Notes under the pieces: generated by a model
Databases searched by the model: none
Told to the model about the DNA's origin: nothing
The model's input: the letters and a program-made list of their open reading frames with translations, nothing else
Assembly (NCBI RefSeq): GCF_038622445.1
Contig: NZ_CP152019.1
Location: 1,710,501 to 1,774,500 of the forward strand
Origin: Sporosarcina sp. FSL K6-1522
Lineage (GTDB): Bacteria; Bacillota; Bacilli; Bacillales_A; Planococcaceae
Direction: 5' to 3'
DNA length: 64,000 bases
Part shown: in pieces, positions 27,171 to 35,505 of the stretch
Numbering within the stretch: position 1 is the first letter of the stretch
Layout: each line of letters starts with the position of its first letter
Position numbers and translations under genes: made by a program

Positions 27171-27330
27171 TACAAGCTAAAGGCGTCACGTCCTGTGACA
27201 ACGCTTGTATGACCAACGTCATGTTGGCCCGAACCAATCGGGCTTTTACGGGCAGTTGATCTCCCACCTATCCTTTTCGTTTCCCTTAAGTCTTGAGGTG
27301 GGAGTCTTACTGCCCGTTAATGCGGGATAA
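27171..27330 (+). repeat. Multi-hairpin non-coding element, most complete copy
   Basis: Nested stems are visible. An outer stem TACAAGC/GCTTGTA encloses GTCAC-GTCCT-GTGAC. This is followed by CCAAC-GTCAT-GTTGG, then GCCCGA/TCGGGC with TTTT, then a nested pair GGGCAG/CTGCCC around CTCCCACCT/AGGTGGGAG, and finally CCCGTTAATGCGGG. Related copies occur at about 12512, 30414 and 48150. It could be a structured RNA, or the end of a non-autonomous IS200/IS605-type element; no transposase gene accompanies it. Confidence 0.6.
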
Positions 27331-27337
27331 AAGGACG

Positions 27338-27377
27338 AAAGGTGAGTCACTAACGAGTTATAAGTGCTCACCTTTTT
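27338..27377 (+). terminator. Hairpin upstream of the histidine kinase
   Basis: AAAGGTGAG (27338-27346) pairs with CTCACCTTT, followed by TTTT. It would stop read-through from the copper region into the two-component genes. Confidence 0.7.
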
Positions 27378-27405
27378 GTCACATCGGAAAAGAGGTGAGC
27401 AGTAG

Positions 27406-28767
27406 ATGAACAAAATATCCATCAAGTTGGCCACTTACTTTTTTATCGCTGTATTGATTATGGAAGTGTCTTTGATTTTATATTTGCATAAAAACATTAT
27501 TGAGGCTAGAACGGATGAGGAATATGCTCGGTTGCTCGCGAGCGGGGCCAACCATCGGGATGTGTTAGAGGATAATTATTCAGCGACGACGATTGAACAT
27601 ATTGCCTGGATGGAGGCGAATAGTGATCGGGAAGTGGTCATTATCGATCATGCAGGTAATTTAGCCGGTAGCTCCGATGACGACAATCCGATACTTGCAC
27701 AAACGCTAGCACTTGTGAGCAAGCTGGGTACAGATACGGAAGGCATTGTCATTGATGATTGGAAGAAGACGCCGTACATTGTGAGTGTGCATCCTTATCA
27801 AATCGCATCAGGTCCATCGGGGTATGTGGTGATGTTTCAAAGCACTCGGTCGATTGAACAGCTGGTAGATAAGCTAAACCTACACTTTGGTCTGGCGGGC
27901 GTAACGAGCTTTGTTGTGCTATTCATCATTTATGCGATTCTCTCTAAATTGTTAACACGTCCGTTAATTCGCATGAAGGAAGCGACGGAGAAGCTCAGTA
28001 ACGGTGATTTCAATGTCAGTCTTCCAGCTGTAGGGAACGATGAGCTTGGGGAGCTATCCAGCTCGATTCAAAAGCTTGCGACAGATTTGGAAAGGCTAAA
28101 AACCGAGCGCAATGAATTTCTCGCATCCATCGCCCATGAATTAAGTACCCCGCTAACGTATTTAATGGGGTATTCAAAAATTGCGATGCGACAGGAGTTA
28201 AGGGAGTCAGAGCGTCAGCATTACTTGGAAATTATTGCGGAAGAATCTAATCGTATGAAAGAGCTTGTGAAAAATTTATTGGATTTAGCCAAAATGGATG
28301 AAACAACGTTTACGGTAACAAAAGAACGTTTTGAAGCACGTCCATTTCTGGAAGATCTCCAACGGTTGGTGGAGCCTTCTTTTAAGCTAAAGCATATCCA
28401 GCTGGTGGTTCGATGTGACGAGGATTTCCAAATCCAAGCCGACCCGCTTCGTTTAGAGCAAATTGTGCTGAATTTATTGGATAATGCTTTGAAGTATTCA
28501 GGGGAACAGACAACGGTTACGATGGAGGCTTTTTTTGAAAAGGGGAAAACGGTGATTCGTGTGATCGATTTTGGCATGGGCATTCCAGCAGAGGAGCAGG
28601 CGTTTATTTTTGAGAAATTGTATCGTGTTGAAAAATCGCGCTCTCGGACATTTGGCGGATCAGGTATTGGTTTGGCGGTGGTGAAGGAACTTGTTGAGGC
28701 GCATGGTGGGCGTATTGAAGTGGAAAGTAGTGTAGGAAAAGGGAGTACGTTTACGGTCATATTGTAA
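27406..28767 (+). CDS. Membrane sensor histidine kinase
   Basis: 453 residues. One membrane helix lies at about 9-27, an extracytoplasmic sensor region at about 28-160, a second helix at about 162-184, then a HAMP linker. The phospho-acceptor box is ASIAHELSTPLTYLMGY with His244. The ATPase domain shows the N-box LNLLDNALKYSG, G1 DFGMGIP and G2 GGSGIGLAVV. AGAGGTGAGC precedes the ATG. It pairs with the response regulator 15 bp downstream. The sensor has no recognisable ligand domain; copper or cell-envelope redox stress is a guess from context. Confidence 0.93.
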   Translation: MNKISIKLATYFFIAVLIMEVSLILYLHKNIIEARTDEEYARLLASGANHRDVLEDNYSATTIEHIAWMEANSDREVVIIDHAGNLAGSSDDDNPILAQTLALVSKLGTDTEGIVIDDWKKTPYIVSVHPYQIASGPSGYVVMFQSTRSIEQLVDKLNLHFGLAGVTSFVVLFIIYAILSKLLTRPLIRMKEATEKLSNGDFNVSLPAVGNDELGELSSSIQKLATDLERLKTERNEFLASIAHELSTPLTYLMGYSKIAMRQELRESERQHYLEIIAEESNRMKELVKNLLDLAKMDETTFTVTKERFEARPFLEDLQRLVEPSFKLKHIQLVVRCDEDFQIQADPLRLEQIVLNLLDNALKYSGEQTTVTMEAFFEKGKTVIRVIDFGMGIPAEEQAFIFEKLYRVEKSRSRTFGGSGIGLAVVKELVEAHGGRIEVESSVGKGSTFTVIL

Positions 28768-28782
28768 GAAGGAGGTAAGCGT

Positions 28783-29460
28783 ATGCGGACGATTTTACTA
28801 GTGGATGATGAACAGCGAATGCTGGATCTAATTGAATTGTTTTTAATGCCACAAGACTTCAGGTGTTTGAAGGAGACGAGTGGAGAGCGGGCATTGGCGA
28901 CACTTGAACGAGAAAAGGTCAGCCTTGTATTATTAGATGTCATGATGCCAGAAATGGACGGCTGGGAAGTTTGTCAACGAATACGCGCATTTTCGGATGT
29001 CCCGATTATTATGTTGACGGCGAGATCAGATAAGCTCGATGTTGTGAAGGGGCTTGGTACAGGCGCGGATGATTACATGACAAAACCTTTTGACGAACGA
29101 GAATTAACAGCGAGAGTCCAAGCGTTGTTACGGCGTTTTCCTGACGATGCGTTAGCGGGTGACAAGATTGTTTATGGTGATTTCAAGCTAGATAAAGAAA
29201 CGTACTCCATACAATACAACGCTGTTACAGCACAACTGACCTTAAAAGAGTTTTATATTATCGAGGCGTTAATCGCACGGCCAAAAAAGACATTTACACG
29301 CGAAGAGTTATTGCATGCTGCATGGGAATTTGACACATATACGGATATTCGCACAGTGGATTCGCATATTCGTAATTTACGAGAAAAGTTGAAAAATAAA
29401 GGATTTCCGATTGATGCGTTCCTCAAAACCGTGTGGGGCATTGGCTATAAGTGGAGTTAA
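28783..29460 (+). CDS. OmpR/PhoB-type response regulator
   Basis: 225 residues. The receiver domain has the acidic pair at D8/D9, the phospho-acceptor D52 in LLDVMMPEMDG and the lysine in MTKPFDEREL. The C-terminal winged helix ends TVDSHIRNLREKLKN and VWGIGYKW, typical of OmpR/PhoB regulators. GAAGGAGGTAAGC gives a strong start. It should be phosphorylated by the upstream kinase; targets are not visible, though the CcdA-like gene follows in the same direction. Confidence 0.95.
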   Translation: MRTILLVDDEQRMLDLIELFLMPQDFRCLKETSGERALATLEREKVSLVLLDVMMPEMDGWEVCQRIRAFSDVPIIMLTARSDKLDVVKGLGTGADDYMTKPFDERELTARVQALLRRFPDDALAGDKIVYGDFKLDKETYSIQYNAVTAQLTLKEFYIIEALIARPKKTFTREELLHAAWEFDTYTDIRTVDSHIRNLREKLKNKGFPIDAFLKTVWGIGYKWS

Positions 29461-29495
29461 GTAAGCAGTATAACAAACTAGGTGGTGCTTGAAAG

Positions 29496-30230
29496 ATGTA
29501 TGGATGGCTATCAAAACTAAGTGCAACAATTAGTGAACCGCTCACGGGGCTGATGCATGCTTTTGCAGGTGAGCCACTGATCTTTGCGTTGCTGTTAGGT
29601 TTCATCGGGGCGGTTGCGCCTTGTCAGTTAACGGGGAATATGAGTGCGATAACGTTTTATGGTAATCGAACGGTTCAAATGAAAAATAATTGGTCGGAAA
29701 TCGCTTTTTTTATCGCTGGAAAAGTAGTGGTTTTTAGCTTGCTTGGTTTGCTCGCTTGGCTATTTGGCCGATCGTTTGAGACGAAAATGACGGAGTATTT
29801 TTCGCTATTTCGTAAAGGGATTGGACCGTTGATTATGATGACGGGGGTTGTCCTGTTAGGTATTCTCAAGTTGGAGTTTTTACATCGACTAACAGCGCGT
29901 ATTCCGATGCGGATGCGCGGAGGAAAGGTTGGCTCTTTTCTGTTGGGTGCTAGTTTTTCCTTAGCGTTTTGTCCAACGATGTTTGTGATTTTCTTTTTGT
30001 GGCTAATGCCCGTCGTGGCGACGACTTCTTATGGTTTGGTTTTACCGGCAGTGTTCGGCATTGCAACGTCAGTTCCGCTCCTGTTATTATGGGCGCTTAT
30101 CTGGTTGTTTGATGAAAAGCGTTTGATTATGAAGCGAAGCAGAAAAGTTGGGAGTGCGATTCAACGTTTTGCGGGTATCCTTTTGGTCATCATTGGCTTA
30201 TTCGATACGCTTACTTTTTGGGGAGTTTGA
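29496..30230 (+). CDS. CcdA/DsbD-like membrane protein
   Basis: 244 residues with six or more hydrophobic helices. The paired cysteine motifs AVAPCQLTGN and SLAFCPTMFVIFFLW match the internally symmetrical thiol-transfer site of CcdA/DsbD-type proteins, which carry reducing power from cytosolic thioredoxin to the cell surface. Some databases would label it a sulfite-exporter/UreH-like protein. AGGTGGT precedes the ATG. Downstream of a two-component system and near copper oxidation genes, it may reduce copper-damaged surface thiols or serve cytochrome maturation; neither is shown by sequence. Confidence 0.75.
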   Translation: MYGWLSKLSATISEPLTGLMHAFAGEPLIFALLLGFIGAVAPCQLTGNMSAITFYGNRTVQMKNNWSEIAFFIAGKVVVFSLLGLLAWLFGRSFETKMTEYFSLFRKGIGPLIMMTGVVLLGILKLEFLHRLTARIPMRMRGGKVGSFLLGASFSLAFCPTMFVIFFLWLMPVVATTSYGLVLPAVFGIATSVPLLLLWALIWLFDEKRLIMKRSRKVGSAIQRFAGILLVIIGLFDTLTFWGV

Positions 30231-30233
30231 ACA

Positions 30234-30271
30234 GTGTCCTATTCGCTGAAATTGATGCGGTAGGGCATTTT
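30234..30271 (+). terminator. Intrinsic terminator after the CcdA-like gene
   Basis: TGTCCTA pairs with TAGGGCA (one wobble) and is followed by TTTTTTAT. Confidence 0.65.
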
Positions 30272-30272
30272 T

Positions 30273-30595
30273 TATCTTCATTCAACAAATCTTTTTGTAC
30301 TGAAAGCGAAGCGTCTGCTACAGAAAACTCCCACTTCGATAGGTAGCGAGATGAATGTGGTTTTGTTTTTCTGTTCAGTGGGTGTTCAAACGCCGGCTGA
30401 ATGATAGAGGTACGCAGGCTAAGGTCGCCACGTCCAAAGAAAGGTGCCTTAACTTCTGCAAAAAGCGCAGAAACATGGCAAATCGAACCCTTCGCAGTTC
30501 GATTGGCAACGCCTGCATGGCCTACATTCTGTAGGCCCCGAGCTCGAAAAAAATCTGGACGCAATTACGCCGAGGCGTAATTGATAGGAGTGCAT
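30273..30595 (+). repeat. Hairpin-rich non-coding repeat, copy A
   Basis: This stretch contains no gene. It matches, in inverted orientation, 32297-32490: both share GAGATGAATG, the GGTTTTGTTTT tract, CTGTTCAGTGGGTGTTC, GAGCTCGAAAAAAATCTGGA and a CAATTACGCC-type palindrome. It also contains the dispersed hairpin element (outer stem GCAGGC/GCCTGC at 30414-30516), whose inner loop has gained about 70 bp with two extra hairpins, and the distal hairpin GGCCTACATTCTGTAGGCC. Confidence 0.6.
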
Positions 30596-30700
30596 AACTC
30601 CCAACTTATTTTAAAATGTTGCGTTAGGGAAACTCGTAGCATACAATGACAATATAATGAAAAATCAAAAGATACAACTCATAGAGAGAGGAAGAATAGG

Positions 30701-31516
30701 ATGCTTGAATTTTTTATGGGGCTAGATCCCGTTTACCAAGCTTTGCTCGCGACTTTATTCACCTGGGGAATGACTGCGATTGGTGCGGCATTGGTCTTTA
30801 CGACGAAGACGGTGAATCAAAAGCTGATGGACGGTATGCTGGGCTTCGCAGGGGGTGTGATGATTGCGGCTAGTTTTTGGTCGTTGCTGGCACCGGCGAT
30901 TGAGATGGCGGAAAGTGGACCATTTCCATCCTGGTTCCCCGCTGCGTCAGGTTTTTTGTTAGGTGGGTTCTTCTTGTGGCTAGCTGATAAGATCATTCCG
31001 CATTTGCATCCAACTTCGTCAATGAAGGAAGCTGAGGGCATACATCCTGAAAAGAAGCGCCGCAGCACACTACTTGTGCTTGCCATTACACTGCACAACA
31101 TTCCTGAAGGGTTAGCTGTAGGTGTTGCATTTGGTGCTGTGGCTGCTGGTTTTCCATCGGCGTCACTAGCTGCTGCGATTGCGTTAGCGGTCGGAATTGG
31201 AATTCAAAATTTACCCGAAGGTACGGCTGTTTCCATGCCTTTGCGGAGAGATGGGATGTCCCGTAAAAAGGCGTTTCTGTATGGTCAATCTTCAGGAGCA
31301 GTAGAGCCAATCGCTGCCGTTATTGGGGTTTTGGCCGTTACGCTCATGGCACCGATTTTACCATTTGCCTTAAGTTTTGCGGCGGGCGCAATGATTTTTG
31401 TTGTTGTCGAAGAAGTGATCCCAGGTTCGCAGGAAAATGGTAATAAGGATTTAGCTTCGATGTGTTTAATGCTTGGATTTGCGGTCATGATGATTTTGGA
31501 CGTAGCATTTGGATAA
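30701..31516 (+). CDS. ZIP-family metal transporter, ZupT-like
   Basis: 271 residues with about eight membrane helices and both conserved ZIP helices of the bacterial ZupT/GufA branch: [16 protein letters not shown] and [15 protein letters not shown], followed by [14 protein letters not shown] histidine-containing loop ([10 protein letters not shown]) separates the third and fourth helices. It probably imports Zn(II), Fe(II) or other divalent metals. GAGAGAGGAAG precedes the ATG. It stands alone between inverted non-coding repeats. Confidence 0.88.
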   Translation: MLEFFMGLDPVYQALLATLFTWGMTAIGAALVFTTKTVNQKLMDGMLGFAGGVMIAASFWSLLAPAIEMAESGPFPSWFPAASGFLLGGFFLWLADKIIPHLHPTSSMKEAEGIHPEKKRRSTLLVLAITLHNIPEGLAVGVAFGAVAAGFPSASLAAAIALAVGIGIQNLPEGTAVSMPLRRDGMSRKKAFLYGQSSGAVEPIAAVIGVLAVTLMAPILPFALSFAAGAMIFVVVEEVIPGSQENGNKDLASMCLMLGFAVMMILDVAFG

Positions 31517-31634
31517 AAGCACGTCTGTTGATTAGCCAAAAAACAAATAAAACCGTGCACTAGGCATTTTGTATACAATGGCTTTTAGATTGTATTGGAT
31601 TGAACAAATTCTATATCATTATCGAGGTGTTTTT

Positions 31635-31677
31635 ATGTGTAGGGATGTGACGGAGTCACATCCCTACACATTTTTTT
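31635..31677 (+). terminator. Isolated perfect 16-bp terminator hairpin
   Basis: ATGTGTAGGGATGTGA (31635-31650) and its exact complement (31656-31671) are separated by CGGAG and followed by seven T. It lies 119 bp after the ZupT-like stop, so it either ends a long 3' UTR or a small RNA. Confidence 0.85.
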
Positions 31678-31982
31678 CGATAATCGTATGATGATTGTTC
31701 ATCCGTTGCGCTCCAAAATTCCAGGTATACAAAGTGCAAATACTTTTTAGGAAGAAAGAATTGCTGACTTTTTACTTAGAGTAGCGGCCAAAGATACAGT
31801 TTTGGCCGCAGAAGTCTTTGTAATGGTTTTTTCTGTTGTAATCGTTTGGGCGTTTTCACTTTCTACTTGGCTTGTCATATTAAGAAGCCTAAGCCTTGCT
31901 ACAAGTAAAGAAGGAATGCATTGTACAACGTGCAAGAGTGCCCGAAATTGTATCTTCGGGCACTTACACTCTCTATAGAAGA

Positions 31983-32099
31983 TTATCTATTCTTTTCTTT
32001 CCGAGCAACCGCATTTTTCACTGAACGATTGGAGAGACGCGACAGGTACTGATTTGCAATAGCATTATGAAAATGAGTATTTCTAGACATACTCGCCAT
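31983..32099 (-). CDS. Possible small basic protein
   Basis: A 38-codon frame (or 35 from the second ATG) on the minus strand beginning MASMSRNTHFHNA and ending in a lysine/arginine-rich tail (VARKEKNR). No clear ribosome binding site at normal spacing is present; GGGGAGGAATC lies about 18 bp upstream. The basic composition is protein-like, but there is no family match I can name. It may be spurious. Confidence 0.25.
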   Translation of the reverse strand: MASMSRNTHFHNAIANQYLSRLSNRSVKNAVARKEKNR

Positions 32100-32255
32100 T
32101 TAAACAGAAGGAATTGATTCCTCCCCTAAAGCTATCGCGAATCACGTGCTAAAAGTGGAGCAGAAATCGTTCAGGGAAAATGAAGATGTAAAGCATTTCT
32201 CAGTAATGTTAAGTAATAGCTAATCAATAGGTGTGCGATAAAAAATCACTTAAGA

Positions 32256-32288
32256 GGCGACTTCATCTTCGGATGGGGTCGTTTTTTT
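32256..32288 (+). terminator. Intrinsic terminator, twin of the one at 20434
   Basis: CGACTTCATC (32258-32267) pairs with GGATGGGGTCG and is followed by TTTTTTT. No intact upstream gene is visible, so it probably served a decayed one. Confidence 0.75.
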
Positions 32289-32296
32289 GAGCCGAT

Positions 32297-32490
32297 AAAT
32301 CAATTACGCTTCGGCGTAATTGTGTCCAGATTTTTTTTCGAGCTCGCTCGAAAAGCTCCCCTAAAAATCTGTGACATCCGCCGGAGGCTTATCTTCGTTC
32401 AGCGGGTGTTCGAACACCCACTGAACAGTAAAACAAAACCGCATTCATCTCGCCACCTATTGAGGTGGGCATTTTTCGCTGAATGAAGAT
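32297..32490 (-). repeat. Hairpin-rich non-coding repeat, copy B (inverted)
   Basis: The inverted relative of 30273-30595. On the minus strand it reads through GAGATGAATGCGGTTTTG, CTGTTCAGTGGGTGTTCG, GAGCTCGAAAAAAAATCTGG and a CAATTACGCCGAAGCGTAAT palindrome. It lacks the three-hairpin core found in copy A. The pair brackets the ZupT-like gene. Confidence 0.55.
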
Positions 32491-32623
32491 AATTGGCATA
32501 ATTTGAATGCTAGCTGCTTATACTGTGTAACAAGTGATTAATAGAGTCCAAGATTATGGGCAACGAAAGAGTTTGATTGTTATTAATATGATGAAACCAA
32601 CGAAGAATATGGAGGGGCCGCAA

Positions 32624-33277
32624 GTGGAAAAGTTGCATCGTCGTTTAGATGTAAGAACGCCCATTATGTATCGCTATCATTATGGAAAGAGGATTTTTGA
32701 TATTGTGAGTAGTTTACTGCTTCTTATTTGTTTACTGCCTTTGCTCATCTTATTGTCGATTGCGATTATCTTGTTTTCAGGTAGACCAGTCTTTTTCGCC
32801 CAATCAAGAACGGGTATTGATAATAAACCCTTTACGATTTTTAAGTTTCGTACGATGAAAGCCACGAAACAAGCGGACAGCAGGCATCAGTATGAATGGC
32901 AAGAAGGTGTTCCCGACAATTTTCTTTTTAAAACAGCAGATGATGTAGCCGTCACGGCAATTGGAAAGATATTACGGAAATATAGTTTGGACGAGTTGCC
33001 GCAACTTCTGAATGTCTTGATAGGAAATATGAGCATTGTTGGACCGCGGCCAGAAATACCGGAAATTACAAATCTATATAGCAACCAACAGGCAAAGCGT
33101 TTACTTGTTAAACCAGGGATTACAGGGTATGCACAAGTGAATGGACGATCTGAAATCAATCATGGCAAGAAAATAGCATACGATCTTTACTATGTTAATA
33201 ATAGGAGCCTGTTGCTAGATTTCAAGATTATTAGAGCGACAATCGTAACGGTCATAAAGGGAAAAGGGGCTTATTGA
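32624..33277 (+). CDS. Initiating sugar-phosphate transferase for exopolysaccharide
   Basis: 217 residues of the bacterial sugar transferase family, which puts the first sugar-phosphate onto undecaprenyl phosphate. One N-terminal membrane helix (IVSSLLLLICLLPLLILL) is followed by the conserved blocks FTIFKFRTM, SLDELPQLLNV, GNMSIVGPRPEIPE and KPGITGYAQVNGRS. The GTG at 32624 with GGAGGGG (32611-32617) is the best start; an in-frame GTG at 32534 lies before that site and would add 30 unrelated residues. It is the first gene of the polysaccharide locus. EpsL-like proteins are the closest I can name. Confidence 0.9.
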   Translation: MEKLHRRLDVRTPIMYRYHYGKRIFDIVSSLLLLICLLPLLILLSIAIILFSGRPVFFAQSRTGIDNKPFTIFKFRTMKATKQADSRHQYEWQEGVPDNFLFKTADDVAVTAIGKILRKYSLDELPQLLNVLIGNMSIVGPRPEIPEITNLYSNQQAKRLLVKPGITGYAQVNGRSEINHGKKIAYDLYYVNNRSLLLDFKIIRATIVTVIKGKGAY

Positions 33278-33334
33278 GAATGAATATGAAAAGGGCAAGA
33301 AATTCTACAATAAACTAGAGAAGGTGGGGAAACC

Positions 33335-34687
33335 ATGGGTTATATTCGACTCGATTACTCGAAAGTTACTCCATCTTTTGGAACGGACGATTTACATTAC
33401 TATCAAGAGCGTATTGATGTTTTTCATAAAGCAATACGCCATAGCTTTGAGTCAGAGCATAATTCGTTAGGCTGGGTGGATTTACCAGTCCAGTTTGACA
33501 AAGAAGAATTGAAACACATTAAACGCGCTGCTTCGAAAGTGAAGAAGACGAGTGATGTTTTACTGGTCATTGGAATTGGTGGCTCTTATTTAGGATCTCG
33601 TGCGGCAATTGAGATGCTGACCCATAGTTTTTATAATCTCCTCCCTAAAGAAAAGCGCACTACCCCCCAACTATTCTTTGTCGGTCATAATTTGAGTTCA
33701 GTTTACATATCGGATCTCATGGAGTTGCTAGAGGGAAAAGATTTCTCAATCAATGTCATATCGAAGTCAGGTACAACGATGGAGCCGGCAATCGCATTTC
33801 GGATATTCCGGCAATTACTTGTCGATAGATATGGAGAGATGGGGGCGAAATCACGTATTTATGTAACAACAGACGGAGTGAAAGGGTCATTAAAAACAGT
33901 AGCTACACTAGAAGGGTATGAAACGTTTGCCATTCCCGAAAATATTGGCGGTCGCTATTCTGTGCTCACAGCAGTCGGACTTTTTCCAATTGCGGTAAGT
34001 GGTATTTGTATAGATGAATTGCTAAGGGGGGCTCGTGCGGCAAGGGGGGAGTTAGATCAGCGGGATGTAACTAAAAATGCGGCCTACCAATATGCTGCAA
34101 TTCGCAACAGCCTGTATAAACAGGGGAAAACCATTGAGCTATTAGTGAGCTATGAGCCCAACTTTCACTATTTCGCAGAATGGTGGAAACAATTATATGC
34201 AGAAAGCGAAGGGAAAAATAACAAAGGGATATTTCCTACTTCGGCCATTTTTTCTACAGACCTCCATTCATTAGGACAATATATTCAAGAAGGCAGACAA
34301 GATTTATTTGAAACCATTATTCAAGTTCAAACGCCTCAAAAAGAATTGGTTATTGAAACAGAAACCTCCGATTTCGATGAATTGAATTATTTGGGTGGCA
34401 GGACGGTTGAGTTTGTTAAAAATAAGGCTTTTGAAGGTGCTCTGCTTGCTCATACAGAAGGAGGGACCCCTAATCTCATCATTCAGATTCCAGAAATCAA
34501 TCCGTTTACATTCGGCTATTTAGTCTACTTTTTCCAACTGTCCTGTGCTATGAGTGGGTACTTACTAGGGGTGAATCCATTCAATCAACCCGGTGTAGAG
34601 GCCTATAAAAAGAATATGTTTCACCTATTGGATAGGCCTGGGTACGAGAAGAAACAAGTCGAAGTTGTACAGGTTACAAGTGTCTAG
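33335..34687 (+). CDS. pgi: Glucose-6-phosphate isomerase
   Basis: 450 residues, the usual length of Bacillales Pgi. Landmarks are [16 protein letters not shown], the sugar-phosphate loop [16 protein letters not shown], and the signature region [14 protein letters not shown]. It interconverts glucose-6-phosphate and fructose-6-phosphate in the cytosol. GGTGGGGAAACC precedes the ATG. Its place inside the polysaccharide operon suggests it channels fructose-6-phosphate toward sugar-nucleotide synthesis with PgcA and GalU; whether it is the cell's only Pgi cannot be told. Confidence 0.96.
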   Translation: MGYIRLDYSKVTPSFGTDDLHYYQERIDVFHKAIRHSFESEHNSLGWVDLPVQFDKEELKHIKRAASKVKKTSDVLLVIGIGGSYLGSRAAIEMLTHSFYNLLPKEKRTTPQLFFVGHNLSSVYISDLMELLEGKDFSINVISKSGTTMEPAIAFRIFRQLLVDRYGEMGAKSRIYVTTDGVKGSLKTVATLEGYETFAIPENIGGRYSVLTAVGLFPIAVSGICIDELLRGARAARGELDQRDVTKNAAYQYAAIRNSLYKQGKTIELLVSYEPNFHYFAEWWKQLYAESEGKNNKGIFPTSAIFSTDLHSLGQYIQEGRQDLFETIIQVQTPQKELVIETETSDFDELNYLGGRTVEFVKNKAFEGALLAHTEGGTPNLIIQIPEINPFTFGYLVYFFQLSCAMSGYLLGVNPFNQPGVEAYKKNMFHLLDRPGYEKKQVEVVQVTSV

Positions 34688-34749
34688 TTGAAGGCTTGAT
34701 GCCTAAGTCGCCATAGGTCATGAAAAAACGTTCATATTAACCCGAAAAA

Positions 34750-35505
34750 GTGGTGAAGAAGATGTACAAAAAAGCAAAAATGAAGGACGTAGTAAAAGTC
34801 CTTAAAAAGAGATTCTTAGTCATGATACTTACTGCAATTTGCATTACGGGTTCCATTATCATTACGTCTCTTTATCTTATGAAACCGACCTATCAGTACA
34901 CAATTCAAGTATTGGCAGGGTCTTTAAGTATGGATATTGAGGAATCTTCCATTAATAAAGTGCAAGAAAACAGACAGTTGGCCATATCGTATATGGATAC
35001 AATCAAAAGCCCCCAAATTATGATAGGCGTCAAAGAAGAGCTGAAGCTCGCTCGTTCAAATTATGAGTTGCTCAAGCAAATTTCCGTAACCAATCGAGAT
35101 AATTCACAGATCATTACGATTTCCATTAAAGATTCGAATCCAAAGTTAGCCAAAGCCATTGCACAGTCTATCGCAAATCAGTCCATAAACAGTTTTAAAG
35201 GCTTTGCCAACGTTAGTCAGATTAATGTGCTACTCGACCCCAACATCATTGAAGAATCTGAACTTCTTTTTCCAAAACCTAAATTCGTCATAGCCATTTC
35301 AATTGTATTAGGGATTTTTGCGGGCATAGTCTTGGTACTTATACAGGAACACTTTGATGATGCAGCTTTTAGTGATGCTGAACTTGAGCGTCTTGGTCTT
35401 TCTTTGTTAGGCAAAGTACATGTAAACACCAAAGGAAAGAACATACGAAAAGTACGGTATAGAACTTTATCTTTAACGAAACGCGGTGAACATCTTGGCT
35501 ATTAA
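34750..35505 (+). CDS. Wzz/YveK-like chain-length regulator (BY-kinase activator)
   Basis: About 251 residues with the Wzz layout: an N-terminal membrane helix at about 24-43 (LVMILTAICITGSIIITSLY), an extracytoplasmic domain, and a second helix at about 178-197 (FVIAISIVLGIFAGIVLVLI) after a proline-rich LLFPKPK. Such proteins set polymer length and activate the partner tyrosine kinase. The start is uncertain: GTG 34750 or ATG 34762. Its 3' end overlaps the next gene by 20 bp, as is usual for YveK/YveL pairs. Confidence 0.85.
   Translation: MVKKMYKKAKMKDVVKVLKKRFLVMILTAICITGSIIITSLYLMKPTYQYTIQVLAGSLSMDIEESSINKVQENRQLAISYMDTIKSPQIMIGVKEELKLARSNYELLKQISVTNRDNSQIITISIKDSNPKLAKAIAQSIANQSINSFKGFANVSQINVLLDPNIIEESELLFPKPKFVIAISIVLGIFAGIVLVLIQEHFDDAAFSDAELERLGLSLLGKVHVNTKGKNIRKVRYRTLSLTKRGEHLGY

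Larger units (their letters stand above)
31517..32255. other. Gene-poor stretch with small open frames and hairpins
   Basis: Apart from an isolated terminator-like hairpin (31635), a hairpin GCGGCCAAA/TTTTGGCCGC (31792-31811) and a hairpin AGTGCCCGAA/TTCGGGCACT (31937-31963), only small open frames are visible. A plus-strand frame (ATG 31829 to about 31978) has one hydrophobic stretch and a CTTC motif. A second, 32110-32222, reads like the 3' end of a decayed gene. I cannot support any of them as functional. Confidence 0.4.

Noticed and set aside
27171..27330. CRISPR array
   Set aside because: The repeats are single copies scattered over tens of kilobases with internal hairpins. No regular spacer pattern and no cas gene are present.
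28221..28943. 240-codon minus-strand frame across the kinase/regulator junction
   Set aside because: It is antisense to two well-supported genes and Ser/Thr/Arg-rich as expected of a shadow.
31748..31978. Plus-strand small frame with one hydrophobic stretch and a CTTC motif
   Set aside because: The first ATG (31829) has no ribosome binding site. AGGAAGAAAG upstream leads only to an ATT codon in this frame, and two strong hairpins cross the frame.
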